64,000 nucleotides of DNA from Faecalibacterium sp. UBA1819. GTDB lineage: Bacteria > Bacillota > Clostridia > Oscillospirales > Ruminococcaceae. The notes beneath the pieces were generated by a model that ran no database searches, had not been told where the DNA came from, and saw only the letters and a program-made list of their open reading frames with translations. The stretch lies in NCBI GenBank assembly GCA_002315015.1, contig DCEX01000018.1, forward strand, positions 62,001 through 126,000, written 5' to 3'. The position numbers were made by a program, and so were the translations under genes. Positions 34,001 to 41,785 of this stretch are shown in pieces. The stretch's first letter is position 1; the number at the start of each line of letters is the position of its first letter.

Positions 34001-35331
34001 TGCAGGATAAAACCGCCTTTGGCTATGTGAAAAAATATCTGGAGGAACGATCAAAAACCGTCAACCATGCCGAGGAGCTGCGCTTGGCGCAGGGCTGCGT
34101 AGGGGTAAAGCGTACCACAGGACAGCACCCCGGCGGCATGGTCGTTGTGCCGAGCAATTATGATGTGTACGACTTTTGCCCCGTGCAGCACCCGGCGGAT
34201 GATAAGGACAAAGGCGTGATTACCACGCATTTCGAGTTTAAATATCTGCACGAAACCATTTTGAAGCTGGACGAGCTGGGACACGACGTTCCCACCATGT
34301 ACAAATATCTGGAGGACATGACGGGCATTCGCATGGCGGATGTGCCGATGAACGACCAAAAGGTGATTTCCCTGCTGGTTTCCCCGGCGGCGCTGGGCGT
34401 GACAAGCGAACAGATTGACAGCTTGACGGGAACGTTTGGAATTCCTGAAATGGGTACGCACTTTGTGCGCAACATGCTGATTGAAGCACAGCCGAAAAGC
34501 TTTTCGGACTTAATTCAAATTTCCGGGCTTTCGCATGGTACAGACGTTTGGAACGGCAATGCGCAAGATTTAATCCGCGATAAAATTTGCACGATTTCCG
34601 ACGTAATCGGCACCCGTGACAGCATTATGACCTATTTGATGCACAAGGGCGTAGAACCGAAAAAAGCCTTTCAAATTATGGAGCTGACCCGAAAGGGAAA
34701 AGTGGCAAAAGGCGGGTTCCCCGACGGCGATGAGGAAATGCTGCGCGAGCACGGCGTGCCGGAATGGTATTTGGACAGCTGCAAAAAAATTAAGTACATG
34801 TTCCCCAAAGGCCATGCTGTGGCCTATTTGATGGCGGCGGTGCGGCTGATGTGGTTTAAGGTGTACCATCCGCTGGCGTTTTACGCCACCTTTTTCACTG
34901 TGCGCGGTGAAGATATTGACTATGAAGCCGCCGTCGGCGGGGCAAAGGTGGCAAAGCAGCACATCCGCGAAGTGGAAATGCGTTTGCGCGAAGAAAAGAA
35001 GGCAAAGGACGAAGAAATTTTGGCCAGCCTGCAAATCGTAAACGAAATGCTCCAGCGCGGATATGAATTTTTGCCCATCCGCATTGGCAAAAGCCGTGCA
35101 AAGGTGTATGTCATCGAGGACGGAAAAATTCGTCTGCCGTATATGGCGCTGAAAGGCTTGGGCGACAGCGTTGCCAATGCAATGGAAGAAGCGACCATGA
35201 ACGGGCAAAGCTATCTTTCCGCCGATGAACTGCAATCGGCAACCGGGGCTTCGTCCACTATTATGGACGCGTTAATGCAAATTGGCGCATTAGGCGATTT
35301 GCCCAAATCAAATCAGGTTTCTTTCTTTTAA
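31051..35331 (+). CDS. polC: DNA polymerase III subunit alpha, Gram-positive PolC type
   Basis: Replicative polymerase with built-in proofreading, 1426 residues. Domain order: N-terminal region, OB fold near 220-300, first part of the PHP domain from ELHLHTKQSSMDG near 318, DnaQ-like exonuclease inserted from FIVFDLETTGL near 407 to about 570, second PHP part, then the polymerase core. A Cys4 zinc motif (CPKCQW and CPICGTKC) lies near 894-930 and the palm motif EPDIDLNFSGD near 947. This layout is specific to low-GC Gram-positive PolC. It is the last gene of the operon and is followed by a perfect-stem terminator. Confidence 0.98.
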   Translation: MKPLLTELWPQFCADADFVAGYAGALVERVEADRKKRIIKVVYRTVAPVAGELRTRLCASLAPLFPGFLVSLQGLFEYDRLTPQAVLDLAMELREDGMPLNGFLYGASVEMSDGEIRVVVLNGTCLLGQMKFEQLLAERIEQRTGVLPVVRLVDGAPQSPIAMPQTPPEPVVFVQHKEPPKKKAMKIDGLELTDTPVKVLCGKHFQPQKLTALKDLGAMAAGKVTVWGDVFLTEQKGSKMKIYSVSMTDYSGSISLKIRMNMTEDGSVWEDLQNGDTLVVRGECTFDRYDKDYVIYPYDVLKVERKMREDTAEKKRVELHLHTKQSSMDGFCDPGGIVRFAHKMGHRAVAITDHGVVQGYPEAMLAADAIRKKDPGFKLIYGCEAYFVDDMVPVVYGRTEMGLDGSFIVFDLETTGLSPANCHMTEIGAVVVENGVIGESYNTFVNPGCHIPEKVTELTGITDEMVKDAPAPTQALQDFLAWVNGRPLIAHNAHSFDIRFLKAQAERDGVDFQPVYLDTLPLAQALYTGLRNYKLDTIGKYLGIPPFEHHRACDDARALAQIFEKMLEDLRARKIETVEEINTGLGGARALAKKNFHLMIWVKNQLGMKNLYQMISAASMDYFFKVPRIPRSVLNRHREGLLIGSACEAGELYRAIVDGRSFAELQEIASYYDVLEVQPLGNNEYMLRQGIVDSMEKIQEFNETVIRLGEALGKPVVATGDVHFTNPEDYIYRSVLQAGNGFSDADQQAPLYFRTTDDMLRQFSYLPAEKAFEIVVENPNKIVDLIDDDVRAIPKGLYTPSIEGADTSLWEDTLRNARRRYGSPMPQLLEDRLLRELDSIIRHGFAVLYVIAQRLVLKSEDYGYLVGSRGSVGSSAVAHFSGISEVNSLSPHYLCPKCQWNEFFTDGSVADGFDLPDRNCPICGTKCMVDGHEIPFETFLGFDGDKEPDIDLNFSGDVQGRIHRYTEDIFGKDHVFKAGTISGLQDKTAFGYVKKYLEERSKTVNHAEELRLAQGCVGVKRTTGQHPGGMVVVPSNYDVYDFCPVQHPADDKDKGVITTHFEFKYLHETILKLDELGHDVPTMYKYLEDMTGIRMADVPMNDQKVISLLVSPAALGVTSEQIDSLTGTFGIPEMGTHFVRNMLIEAQPKSFSDLIQISGLSHGTDVWNGNAQDLIRDKICTISDVIGTRDSIMTYLMHKGVEPKKAFQIMELTRKGKVAKGGFPDGDEEMLREHGVPEWYLDSCKKIKYMFPKGHAVAYLMAAVRLMWFKVYHPLAFYATFFTVRGEDIDYEAAVGGAKVAKQHIREVEMRLREEKKAKDEEILASLQIVNEMLQRGYEFLPIRIGKSRAKVYVIEDGKIRLPYMALKGLGDSVANAMEEATMNGQSYLSADELQSATGASSTIMDALMQIGALGDLPKSNQVSFF

Positions 35332-35468
35332 GCAGAGCGGTCACAAAATAGCCTTTAGAATCTTCGTTGAAATTCATAGGCGTGCATGGAAATTCTAACG
35401 CCCTAGCCAGAAAAAGCTGTTCTGTTAATGGCACAGTACCGCATACTGACAAGATGTTCAAAACGCAT

Positions 35469-35504
35469 AAAAGGCACACAAACATGACGGTTTGTGTGCC
35501 TTTT
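35469..35504. terminator. Terminator after polC, possibly bidirectional
   Basis: A perfect 15-bp stem, AAAAGGCACACAAAC with GTTTGTGTGCCTTTT, has a 6-base loop. T tracts exist on both strands, so it could also end the antisense RNA of the next locus. Confidence 0.85.
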
Positions 35505-35520
35505 GCTTTGTCGTTTTTTG

Positions 35521-35529
35521 TGGTATAAT
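35521..35529 (+). promoter_or_regulatory. Extended -10 promoter of the toxin-like gene
   Basis: TGGTATAAT combines a perfect -10 box (35524-35529) with the TGn extension. No strong -35 box is seen, only TTTTGC at 17 bp. Confidence 0.6.
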
Positions 35530-35575
35530 GTTCGAGCTGCCACCCCTAGACCGGCAGAGGAAGGGGGTGTGTTGT

Positions 35576-35662
35576 TTGGACTTCATCATATCATTTCTTA
35601 TCTCTGTCTTGGCAAGCGTAATCGCCTATTACATTTGCAAATGGCTGGACAGAGAAATTTAG
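35576..35662 (+). CDS. Small hydrophobic peptide, candidate type I toxin (Fst/holin-like)
   Basis: A TTG-initiated 28-residue peptide: a short acidic start, one membrane helix IISFLISVLASVIAYYI, then CKWLDREI. AAGGGGGTG lies about six bases before the start. A hydrophobic helix with a short KWLD-type charged tail is typical of small membrane toxins and putative holin-like toxins of Firmicutes. CACCCCT at about 35541-35547 can pair with the ribosome site and could hide it. The gene has its own promoter and terminator, and a consensus promoter faces it from downstream. Toxicity is inferred. Confidence 0.72.
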   Translation: MDFIISFLISVLASVIAYYICKWLDREI

Positions 35663-35710
35663 TTGGCAGCCAGCCTTGGGCTTAAGCCACCCACCCGAAA
35701 CGGAATAGAA

Positions 35711-35745
35711 AGCCCCCGGAGTTGCGACCTCCGGGGGCTTTTCGT
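35711..35745 (+). terminator. Terminator of the toxin-like gene
   Basis: AGCCCCCGGAG pairs with CTCCGGGGGCT around a 6-base loop, then TTTCG. Confidence 0.85.
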
Positions 35746-35783
35746 GTCATTTGGACACTCACATCATTTCTTTGCCTATGGGC

Positions 35784-35812
35784 ATTATATCATATTCCCA
35801 TTTTATTTGCAA
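35784..35812 (-). promoter_or_regulatory. Antisense promoter facing the toxin-like gene
   Basis: On the minus strand TTGCAA (35812-35807), exactly 17 bp, and TATAAT (35789-35784). Transcription from about 35777 would run leftward across the terminator and ORF of the toxin-like gene, with a possible stop at 35469-35504, giving an RNA of up to about 310 bases. Confidence 0.65.
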
Positions 35813-36087
35813 TGATACACTGGAATAGAAAAAATATTTTATGGAAAACGGTTTAGGGCATATCTGAACACAAAGAAACGCACGGATGCTTGTAGGAAAA
35901 ACTGAAAATTTTGACGTTTCAAAAAGCCCCTAGTGTTTTTAAACTGTGACAATATGCGCGGACAGCACAAAACACCCATCCTAACAGAAGCAGGAATATA
36001 AATTTTTGTCAAGGATGCACCGAAGAACTTTCGTTTTGCGACACATCCATTTTGGTATTTGAGGTTTACTCAATCAAGAAAAGCTTG
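35813..36087. other. Intergenic, no gene seen
   Basis: Apart from the dispersed repeat copy at 35853-35900, nothing convincing is visible in this AT-rich gap between the toxin-like locus and the end of the RsgI-like gene. Confidence 0.5.
35853..35900 (+). repeat. Dispersed repeat, copy A
   Basis: The core AGGGCATATCTGAACACAAA continues as GAAACGCACGGAT. It matches copy C near 58.3 kb at most positions, and copy B more weakly. Confidence 0.6.
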
Positions 36088-36819
36088 TTAAGCTGCGGAA
36101 TTGTCCAAAGCCCAGCGCTGTTTCCCATAGGCATGGCCGTGTCCTTGCCCCTGCCCGTGGTTCCGTCCCTGTCCTTGTCCTTGTTCTGCCGCCCCTTGGG
36201 TGGAGGGCGTCGGGGAGGTGGTAGTATCATTCTCGGGGTTTTCCAGCGCCATGATCCATTCTCTCATTTCGCGCATGGTAAGCCCCTGAACATCCTCGGC
36301 GGTGACGGTAGGGTCGAGCGCTTGAAGCTCTAAAAATGCGCGGTATTTGCCATAGGAAAGGCCGCATTCATGGGCGGCTTCGGCTTCGTTTGGCGTTATG
36401 GCATAGCAGTGGGCGTTTTGGTGTTCCTGTGTACAGCGCTCAACGCCTGCCAAAATACGCTGCGACTGTTCGTTGTCTGCTTCTACCACGGTAATGGATA
36501 AAAGCTCATTGTTTTCTAAACGAGACTGAATTTCCGCAGTGGAAACGAGCGTTTCGACTGCTTGTTCATAGTTTAAAAATTGAAGATTGAGCGAGCCTGC
36601 CAGAGCCTTGGCGTCCTCATTCATGGGGGTGACGGACACCACGCGGTCAAAGCGGTTAACGCCAAGCTCCAGCGAGGGGTTGATGTCCACGCTGATGACG
36701 CAGGTGGGTAAAAAATAAACCGGGTAGGCAAGAACCGCGAGAAACAGCACCGCGGCACAGGCCAAAATAGGAACCAGCCGATGCCGAGGCCGAGCGGTGT
36801 GCGCCGAGGAAAACGCCAA
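36088..36819 (-). CDS. RsgI-like anti-sigma factor family protein, start uncertain
   Basis: A membrane protein of at least 243 residues. One helix (about 17-38) is followed by TCVISVDINPSLELGVNRFDRVVSV, the hallmark of the extracytoplasmic RsgI domain. The tail from about residue 205 is low complexity, rich in Gly, Gln and His. The usual N-terminal anti-sigma domain is missing. This frame begins at a TTG without a ribosome site, whereas an ATG at 36862 with GGAGGG lies in another frame that encodes a hydrophobic start (MAKKLFTGIAVVALIGVF). A frameshift joining the two is possible. No sigI gene is adjacent. Confidence 0.72.
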   Translation of the reverse strand: MAFSSAHTARPRHRLVPILACAAVLFLAVLAYPVYFLPTCVISVDINPSLELGVNRFDRVVSVTPMNEDAKALAGSLNLQFLNYEQAVETLVSTAEIQSRLENNELLSITVVEADNEQSQRILAGVERCTQEHQNAHCYAITPNEAEAAHECGLSYGKYRAFLELQALDPTVTAEDVQGLTMREMREWIMALENPENDTTTSPTPSTQGAAEQGQGQGRNHGQGQGHGHAYGKQRWALDNSAA

Positions 36820-37039
36820 TCAAAGCCACAACAGCAATTCCAGTGAATAATTTCTTTGCCATCGTAATTCCCTCCGTTTTTTCTTTTTCGTTCCGTGTTT
36901 GAACCGGTTTCACCCCTAATACGAATGGGCAGTGACAATCCATTCATATGTTTTAAAAAAATTTTTAAATTTTTTTGCGTCATGTTTTCAGAAATACGGA
37001 AAAGAATTTTTTATTATCGTAAGACATTTAGGCGAAAAA

Positions 37040-37085
37040 GTCCAGGGGATTCTGAAAACAAAGAAATGAACGAAATTTTCTTGCG
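37040..37085 (+). repeat. Dispersed repeat, copy B (diverged)
   Basis: It shares CTGAAAACAAAGAAATG exactly with copy C; the flanks match only partly. Confidence 0.5.
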
Positions 37086-37109
37086 CAAACCATAGAAAAG
37101 TAGTATACT
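37081..37109 (+). promoter_or_regulatory. Promoter of the miaB operon
   Basis: TTGCGC (37081-37086), a 17-bp spacer and TATACT (37104-37109), 40 bases before the miaB start. Confidence 0.65.
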
Positions 37110-37148
37110 AAGACAGAATATTGAATCGAAAAGGATTTGAGGGATGTC

Positions 37149-38534
37149 ATGCAGACGATTCATTTTGTAAAAAACGAGGCGGCGGCAAAGGTCATTCTGG
37201 ATTATTATCAGGATGCCCCGCCCACCGCTTTTGTTCATTCGTTCGGGTGTCAGCAGAATGTGAACGACGGCGAAAAGATTTTGGGTGTGCTGGTCAATGC
37301 GGGTTATGGCCGTGCGGCTGCGCCGGAAGAAGCCGACCTCATTATTTTTAACACCTGCGCCGTGCGGGAACATGCCGAGCAGCGGGTGTTCGGCAACGTC
37401 GGTGCGCTCAAAAAGCTGAAAGAACAAAATCCGCGCTTAATGATTGCGGTTTGCGGGTGCATGGCACAGCAAAAGCAAATTGTGGAAAAGTTCAAGGCGA
37501 GCTATCCGTTTGTCGATATTGTGTTCGGCGTGAACGCTATTGACAACCTGCCCCAGCTGATTGCCAAGCGCATTACCGGCCATAAGCGCGTGATGCAAAT
37601 GCCGGTGGAGCGAACGGAAATTGTGGAAGAAATGCCCATCCAAAGAGGGTCATCGTTCCGCGCATGGCTGCCCATTATGTACGGGTGCGACAACTTTTGC
37701 ACCTACTGCATTGTGCCCTATGTGCGCGGGCGGGAGCGAAGCCGCAAAAGCGCCGATATTTTGGCGGAGTTTCGCGGCCTTTTGGCAGAGGGCTACCGCG
37801 ACATTACACTGCTGGGTCAAAATGTCAACAGCTACGGAAAAGGGCTGGACGAAGGGCTGGACTTTGCCGATTTGCTCGCCCTGCTGGATAAAGAGCCGGG
37901 AGATTACCGCATCCGCTTTATGACCAGCCATCCGAAGGACGCCACCAAAAAGCTGATTGATACCATTGCCGCCGGAACTCATCTTTCCCACCACCTGCAC
38001 TTGCCCGTGCAGTCCGGCTCGAACGAAATTTTGGACAAAATGAATCGCCGCTACACGGTGGAAAGCTACCTCGATTTGATGGACTATGCAAAAGAACGTG
38101 TGCCGGACATGACGTATTCCTCCGATATTATTGTGGGCTTCCCCGGTGAAACGGAGGAGGACTTTGAAAAAACGATGGAGCTGATCCGCCGCGTGGAATA
38201 TATGCAGCTGTTTACCTTTATTTATTCCAAGCGCAGCGGGACGAAAGCGGCAGAAATGCCCGACGCTACCCCGCACGAGGAAAAAGCGGCACGCATTGGC
38301 AAGATTGTTGCCTTGCAGGATGAAATTGTTGCCCGCTTAACGCAAAAGCTGGTGGGTCAGGTGCAGCGCGTTTTGGTGGAAAGCGAAGGCCGAACACCGG
38401 GCGTATTAACGGGGCGTTTGGACAATAATATGATTGTTGAGTTTGCCCAAAAAGCGCCGCTGGGGCAGTTTGCCAATGTGCGAATCACCGGCGCAAAGGG
38501 CGCCGTGCTGAAAGGCGAGCTTGCTGAAGCTTGA
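37149..38534 (+). CDS. miaB: tRNA-2-methylthio-N6-dimethylallyladenosine synthase (methylthiotransferase)
   Basis: Radical SAM enzyme that adds the methylthio group to i6A37 of tRNAs, 461 residues. The N-terminal MTTase domain contributes three Cys (SFGCQQN, NTCAVRE and CGCMAQ), which hold the auxiliary cluster. The radical SAM CxxxCxxC is GCDNFCTYCIVPYVRG. The C-terminal TRAM domain ends the protein. ATG 37149 is preferred over an upstream TTG because GAGGG lies just before it. MiaA, which makes its substrate i6A, is encoded four genes later. Confidence 0.97.
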   Translation: MQTIHFVKNEAAAKVILDYYQDAPPTAFVHSFGCQQNVNDGEKILGVLVNAGYGRAAAPEEADLIIFNTCAVREHAEQRVFGNVGALKKLKEQNPRLMIAVCGCMAQQKQIVEKFKASYPFVDIVFGVNAIDNLPQLIAKRITGHKRVMQMPVERTEIVEEMPIQRGSSFRAWLPIMYGCDNFCTYCIVPYVRGRERSRKSADILAEFRGLLAEGYRDITLLGQNVNSYGKGLDEGLDFADLLALLDKEPGDYRIRFMTSHPKDATKKLIDTIAAGTHLSHHLHLPVQSGSNEILDKMNRRYTVESYLDLMDYAKERVPDMTYSSDIIVGFPGETEEDFEKTMELIRRVEYMQLFTFIYSKRSGTKAAEMPDATPHEEKAARIGKIVALQDEIVARLTQKLVGQVQRVLVESEGRTPGVLTGRLDNNMIVEFAQKAPLGQFANVRITGAKGAVLKGELAEA

Positions 38535-38594
38535 CATGACTTTCGGCAAAGAAACAGAAAATAGAAATTTGAGAATAAAAGGAGATTGAAACTC

Positions 38595-39014
38595 ATGGCA
38601 AAATGTGCAATTGATTTGTTTAAAGAGGCCGCAGCGCAGCTGCAAAAGGAAGCGGAGTATCTGGCTCTGAAGGGTACAACCGAGAAAAATGACGCCGACG
38701 AAACACTGCAAACGCTGATTGGAGATTTCAACTTGGCTCGTATCGACTTGAACAGCGAGCTGTCGAAGTCGGCAGAAGAAAAAGACAAAGACCGTGTGGC
38801 CATGCTGAATACCCGTGTCAATGACCTGTACCAGGCCATTATGGAAAATGAAAGCATGAAGGCTTATAACGAGGCAAAGCAGGAGATGGAGACGGTGATG
38901 GCTTGGGTGAACGCCATCATCACAACGGCTGTCAACGGCGGCGACCCCATGACGGTGGAGCAGCCGACAGGCGGATGCAGCGGCTCTTGCGCTTCGTGCA
39001 GCGGCTGCCACTAA
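38595..39014 (+). CDS. YlbF/YmcA family protein (RicA-like) with Cys-rich tail
   Basis: A 139-residue, all-helical YlbF/YmcA family protein. Position between miaB and mutS matches ymcA (ricA) of Bacillus, where the RicAFT complex promotes mRNA processing, competence and sporulation and carries Fe-S clusters. The last 17 residues, GGCSGSCASCSGCH, hold four Cys in CxxxCxxCxxC spacing, fit for a metal or Fe-S site. AAAGGAGA lies before the ATG at 38595. Orthology to RicA rather than RicF is inferred from synteny. Confidence 0.87.
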   Translation: MAKCAIDLFKEAAAQLQKEAEYLALKGTTEKNDADETLQTLIGDFNLARIDLNSELSKSAEEKDKDRVAMLNTRVNDLYQAIMENESMKAYNEAKQEMETVMAWVNAIITTAVNGGDPMTVEQPTGGCSGSCASCSGCH

Positions 39015-39148
39015 ACACAAGATGCCATTTCAGAAATGCACGCTTCTTTTCAAAAAGCGGGCATTTCTGTTTTTGAGCGCTAGAACGGGAAAACAGGGCA
39101 CGGCGCAGAAAGGCCGTGCCCGCAGAAAACAAGAGGACGGTGCAATTC

Positions 39149-41785
39149 ATGGCTGGGCTTTCCCCAATGATGCAGCAATATTTTGAAATTAAGAAAAAGC
39201 ATCCCGACAAGCTGTTGTTTTTTCGCTTGGGCGATTTTTACGAGATGTTTTTTGACGACGCCATTTTGGCTTCCAAAGAGCTGGAGCTGACCCTGACAGG
39301 CCGCGACTGCGGACAGGAAGAACGCGCCCCCATGTGCGGTGTTCCGTTTCATTCCTACGAAAGCTATGTGGCAAAATTGATTGCAAAAGGGTATAAGGTA
39401 GCCATTTGTGAACAGCTGGAAAACCCGGCGCAGGCAAAGGGAATTGTCAAACGCGATGTTGTGCGCGTAATGACGCCCGGCACCGTCATCGAAAACAGTA
39501 TGCTCCAAGACGACCGCAACAACTACATTGCCAGTGTATTTGTAGACGGTCCGCGCGTGGGGCTTTGCTTTGCTGATATTTCCACCGGAACGGCAAACGT
39601 GACGTGTTTGGAAGCACAAAAACTGGAGCTTGCCCTAATTGCCGAGCTGGCGCGCTACACGCCGAGCGAGGTTCTGTTTAACGAGGCGATTTTGCCATAT
39701 AAGCAAGTGACTGCTTATATGAAGCAGCAGCTGGCCTGTGCCGCCGAGCTTTTGGACGAAGAAAATTATCAGCCCGAGCGCTGCCGCCAAGCGCTGGAAC
39801 AGCAGTTTGGGGCGAATTTTTCCAAAGAAATCGGCTTGGAAGCGGACGACCCGGCGGCAACCGCGTTAGCAGTGCTGATTGAATACTTAAACGAAACGCA
39901 GAAAAAAGGTGTGGAGCGCTTAAAAACTGTGGAGTATTACGCAAAAGCGGAGTACATGCAGCTTTCCCCCACAGCGCGGACGCACTTGGAATTAACGCAA
40001 ACCATGCGCGGACGAGAAAAGCGCGGCACACTGCTTTGGGTGTTGGAACACACCCAGACCGCCATGGGAAAACGTCTGCTGCGTTCGTGGCTGGAGCGTC
40101 CGCTCGTGGATGCTGTGCAAATCAATGAACGTCTGGACGCGGTGCAGGAGCTTGTCCATCAAACCGTGATGCGCGAGGAGCTTTCCGCGTCGCTGGAGCG
40201 CGTTTTTGACCTTGAGCGCTTATTAACGCGCACGGTTTACGGCTCGGCGGGCCCGCGTGAGCTGTATGCACTGGCGCAAACATGCGACCAGCTGCCCGCC
40301 ATCAAGCAGACGGCACAGGGAGCGCAAAGCACGCTGATGTGCACTTTGCTGGATGAAATTGACGAGCTGACCGATTTAAAAGAGCGCATTTTCTCTGCGC
40401 TCACGCAGGATCCGCCGGTGTCGCTCAAAGATGGGGACGTCATCCGCGCGGGATACAGCCCCGAGGTGGACGAGCTGCGCGACATTGTGCATGGCGGTAA
40501 GGGCTTTTTAGGCTCGATGGAAGCGCGTTTAAAAGAGGAAACGGGCATTCGTACGCTGAAAATTGGTTATAACCGCGTATTCGGTTACTATATCGAAGTG
40601 AGCAAGTCGTTTTCCCAGCAGGTGCCGGAGGGCTTTATCCGCAAGCAGACGCTGGCCAATGCCGAGCGCTATATTACCGAAGAACTCAAGCAGCTGGAAA
40701 ACAAAATTTTAGGTGCCAATGAGCGTTTGGCGGTGCTGGAGCGCGAACTGTTTGAAGCGCTTTTGCAAGATACCTCGGCACAGGCAGCGCGTATCCAGCG
40801 CACAGCGACAGCGCTTGCCCAGCTGGATGTGCTGACGGGATTTGCGGCAGTTGCCGTGAAAAACGAGTACGTTCGCCCGGAAATCAGCGACGATGACCGC
40901 ATTAAGATTGCAGAGGGCCGCCATCCCGTGATTGAGCAAATGCTGAAAGGGTCGCTCTTTGTGCCGAATGATACGCTTTTAAACGGCACGTCCGACAGGC
41001 TGTGCTTGATTACCGGGCCGAACATGGCGGGAAAGTCAACGTTTATGCGTCAGACGGCGCTCATTGTGCTGATGGCGCAAATCGGCTCGTTTGTTCCAGC
41101 CAAGCACTGCCATGTCGGTGTGGTAGATGCGATTTTTACGCGCGTGGGTGCTTCGGACGATTTGGCGTCCGGGCAGTCTACTTTCATGGTGGAAATGACC
41201 GAAGTAGCGGATATTTTGCGCCATGCAACGAAAAAGAGCCTTGTCATTTTAGACGAAATCGGGCGAGGAACCTCAACGTTTGACGGCATGAGCATTGCCC
41301 GTGCCGTGGCCGAGCATATTGCCGACGACGCAAGCGGCCTTGGCTGCAAAACGATGTTTGCCACGCACTACCACGAACTGACCGATTTGGAAGGCAAAGT
41401 GGAGGGCGTGAAAAATTATAATATCGCGGTGAAAAAGCGCGGCGAGGATGTGATTTTTCTGCGCCGCATTGTGCGCGGCCCGGCCGATGACAGCTATGGC
41501 ATTGAGGTGGCGAAGCTGGCGGGCTTGCCCGATGAAGTGACACACCGCGCCCGCGAAATTTTAAACGTGCTGGAACAGTCTGCGCCGGTACCCGCCGCGA
41601 TTCCCTTGGCCGACGCATCGCTTGCACAAGCTCAAAGCGGCGCACAAGCAGCTGAGAAAGTGCTTTTGGACAAGCTGGCGGACTTGGATGTTGAAACCTT
41701 GACGCCGCTGGAAGCGCTGAGTTACTTATACGATTGCAAGCAGGAGCTGGCAGCCGCGAGAAGGAGCGCGCAGCACGATGGCTAA
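39149..41785 (+). CDS. mutS: DNA mismatch repair protein MutS
   Basis: Recognises mispairs and starts repair, 878 residues. The mismatch-binding domain has the FxE-type motif in FFRLGDFYEMFFDDA at the N terminus. The ATPase has Walker A GPNMAGKSTFMRQ near residue 625, then DDLASGQSTFMVEM, Walker B LVILDEIGRGTSTFDG and the FATHYHEL histidine. The start at 39149 has AGAGGACGG upstream; the longer frame would add 11 unconserved residues. The end overlaps mutL by eight bases. Confidence 0.98.
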   Translation: MAGLSPMMQQYFEIKKKHPDKLLFFRLGDFYEMFFDDAILASKELELTLTGRDCGQEERAPMCGVPFHSYESYVAKLIAKGYKVAICEQLENPAQAKGIVKRDVVRVMTPGTVIENSMLQDDRNNYIASVFVDGPRVGLCFADISTGTANVTCLEAQKLELALIAELARYTPSEVLFNEAILPYKQVTAYMKQQLACAAELLDEENYQPERCRQALEQQFGANFSKEIGLEADDPAATALAVLIEYLNETQKKGVERLKTVEYYAKAEYMQLSPTARTHLELTQTMRGREKRGTLLWVLEHTQTAMGKRLLRSWLERPLVDAVQINERLDAVQELVHQTVMREELSASLERVFDLERLLTRTVYGSAGPRELYALAQTCDQLPAIKQTAQGAQSTLMCTLLDEIDELTDLKERIFSALTQDPPVSLKDGDVIRAGYSPEVDELRDIVHGGKGFLGSMEARLKEETGIRTLKIGYNRVFGYYIEVSKSFSQQVPEGFIRKQTLANAERYITEELKQLENKILGANERLAVLERELFEALLQDTSAQAARIQRTATALAQLDVLTGFAAVAVKNEYVRPEISDDDRIKIAEGRHPVIEQMLKGSLFVPNDTLLNGTSDRLCLITGPNMAGKSTFMRQTALIVLMAQIGSFVPAKHCHVGVVDAIFTRVGASDDLASGQSTFMVEMTEVADILRHATKKSLVILDEIGRGTSTFDGMSIARAVAEHIADDASGLGCKTMFATHYHELTDLEGKVEGVKNYNIAVKKRGEDVIFLRRIVRGPADDSYGIEVAKLAGLPDEVTHRAREILNVLEQSAPVPAAIPLADASLAQAQSGAQAAEKVLLDKLADLDVETLTPLEALSYLYDCKQELAAARRSAQHDG

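Noticed and set aside
36656..36862. 68-codon frame starting at ATG 36862 as a separate gene
   Set aside because: Only the first 20 residues look protein-like; the rest is the RsgI coding sequence in the wrong frame. It is treated as evidence for a start or frameshift problem, not as a gene.
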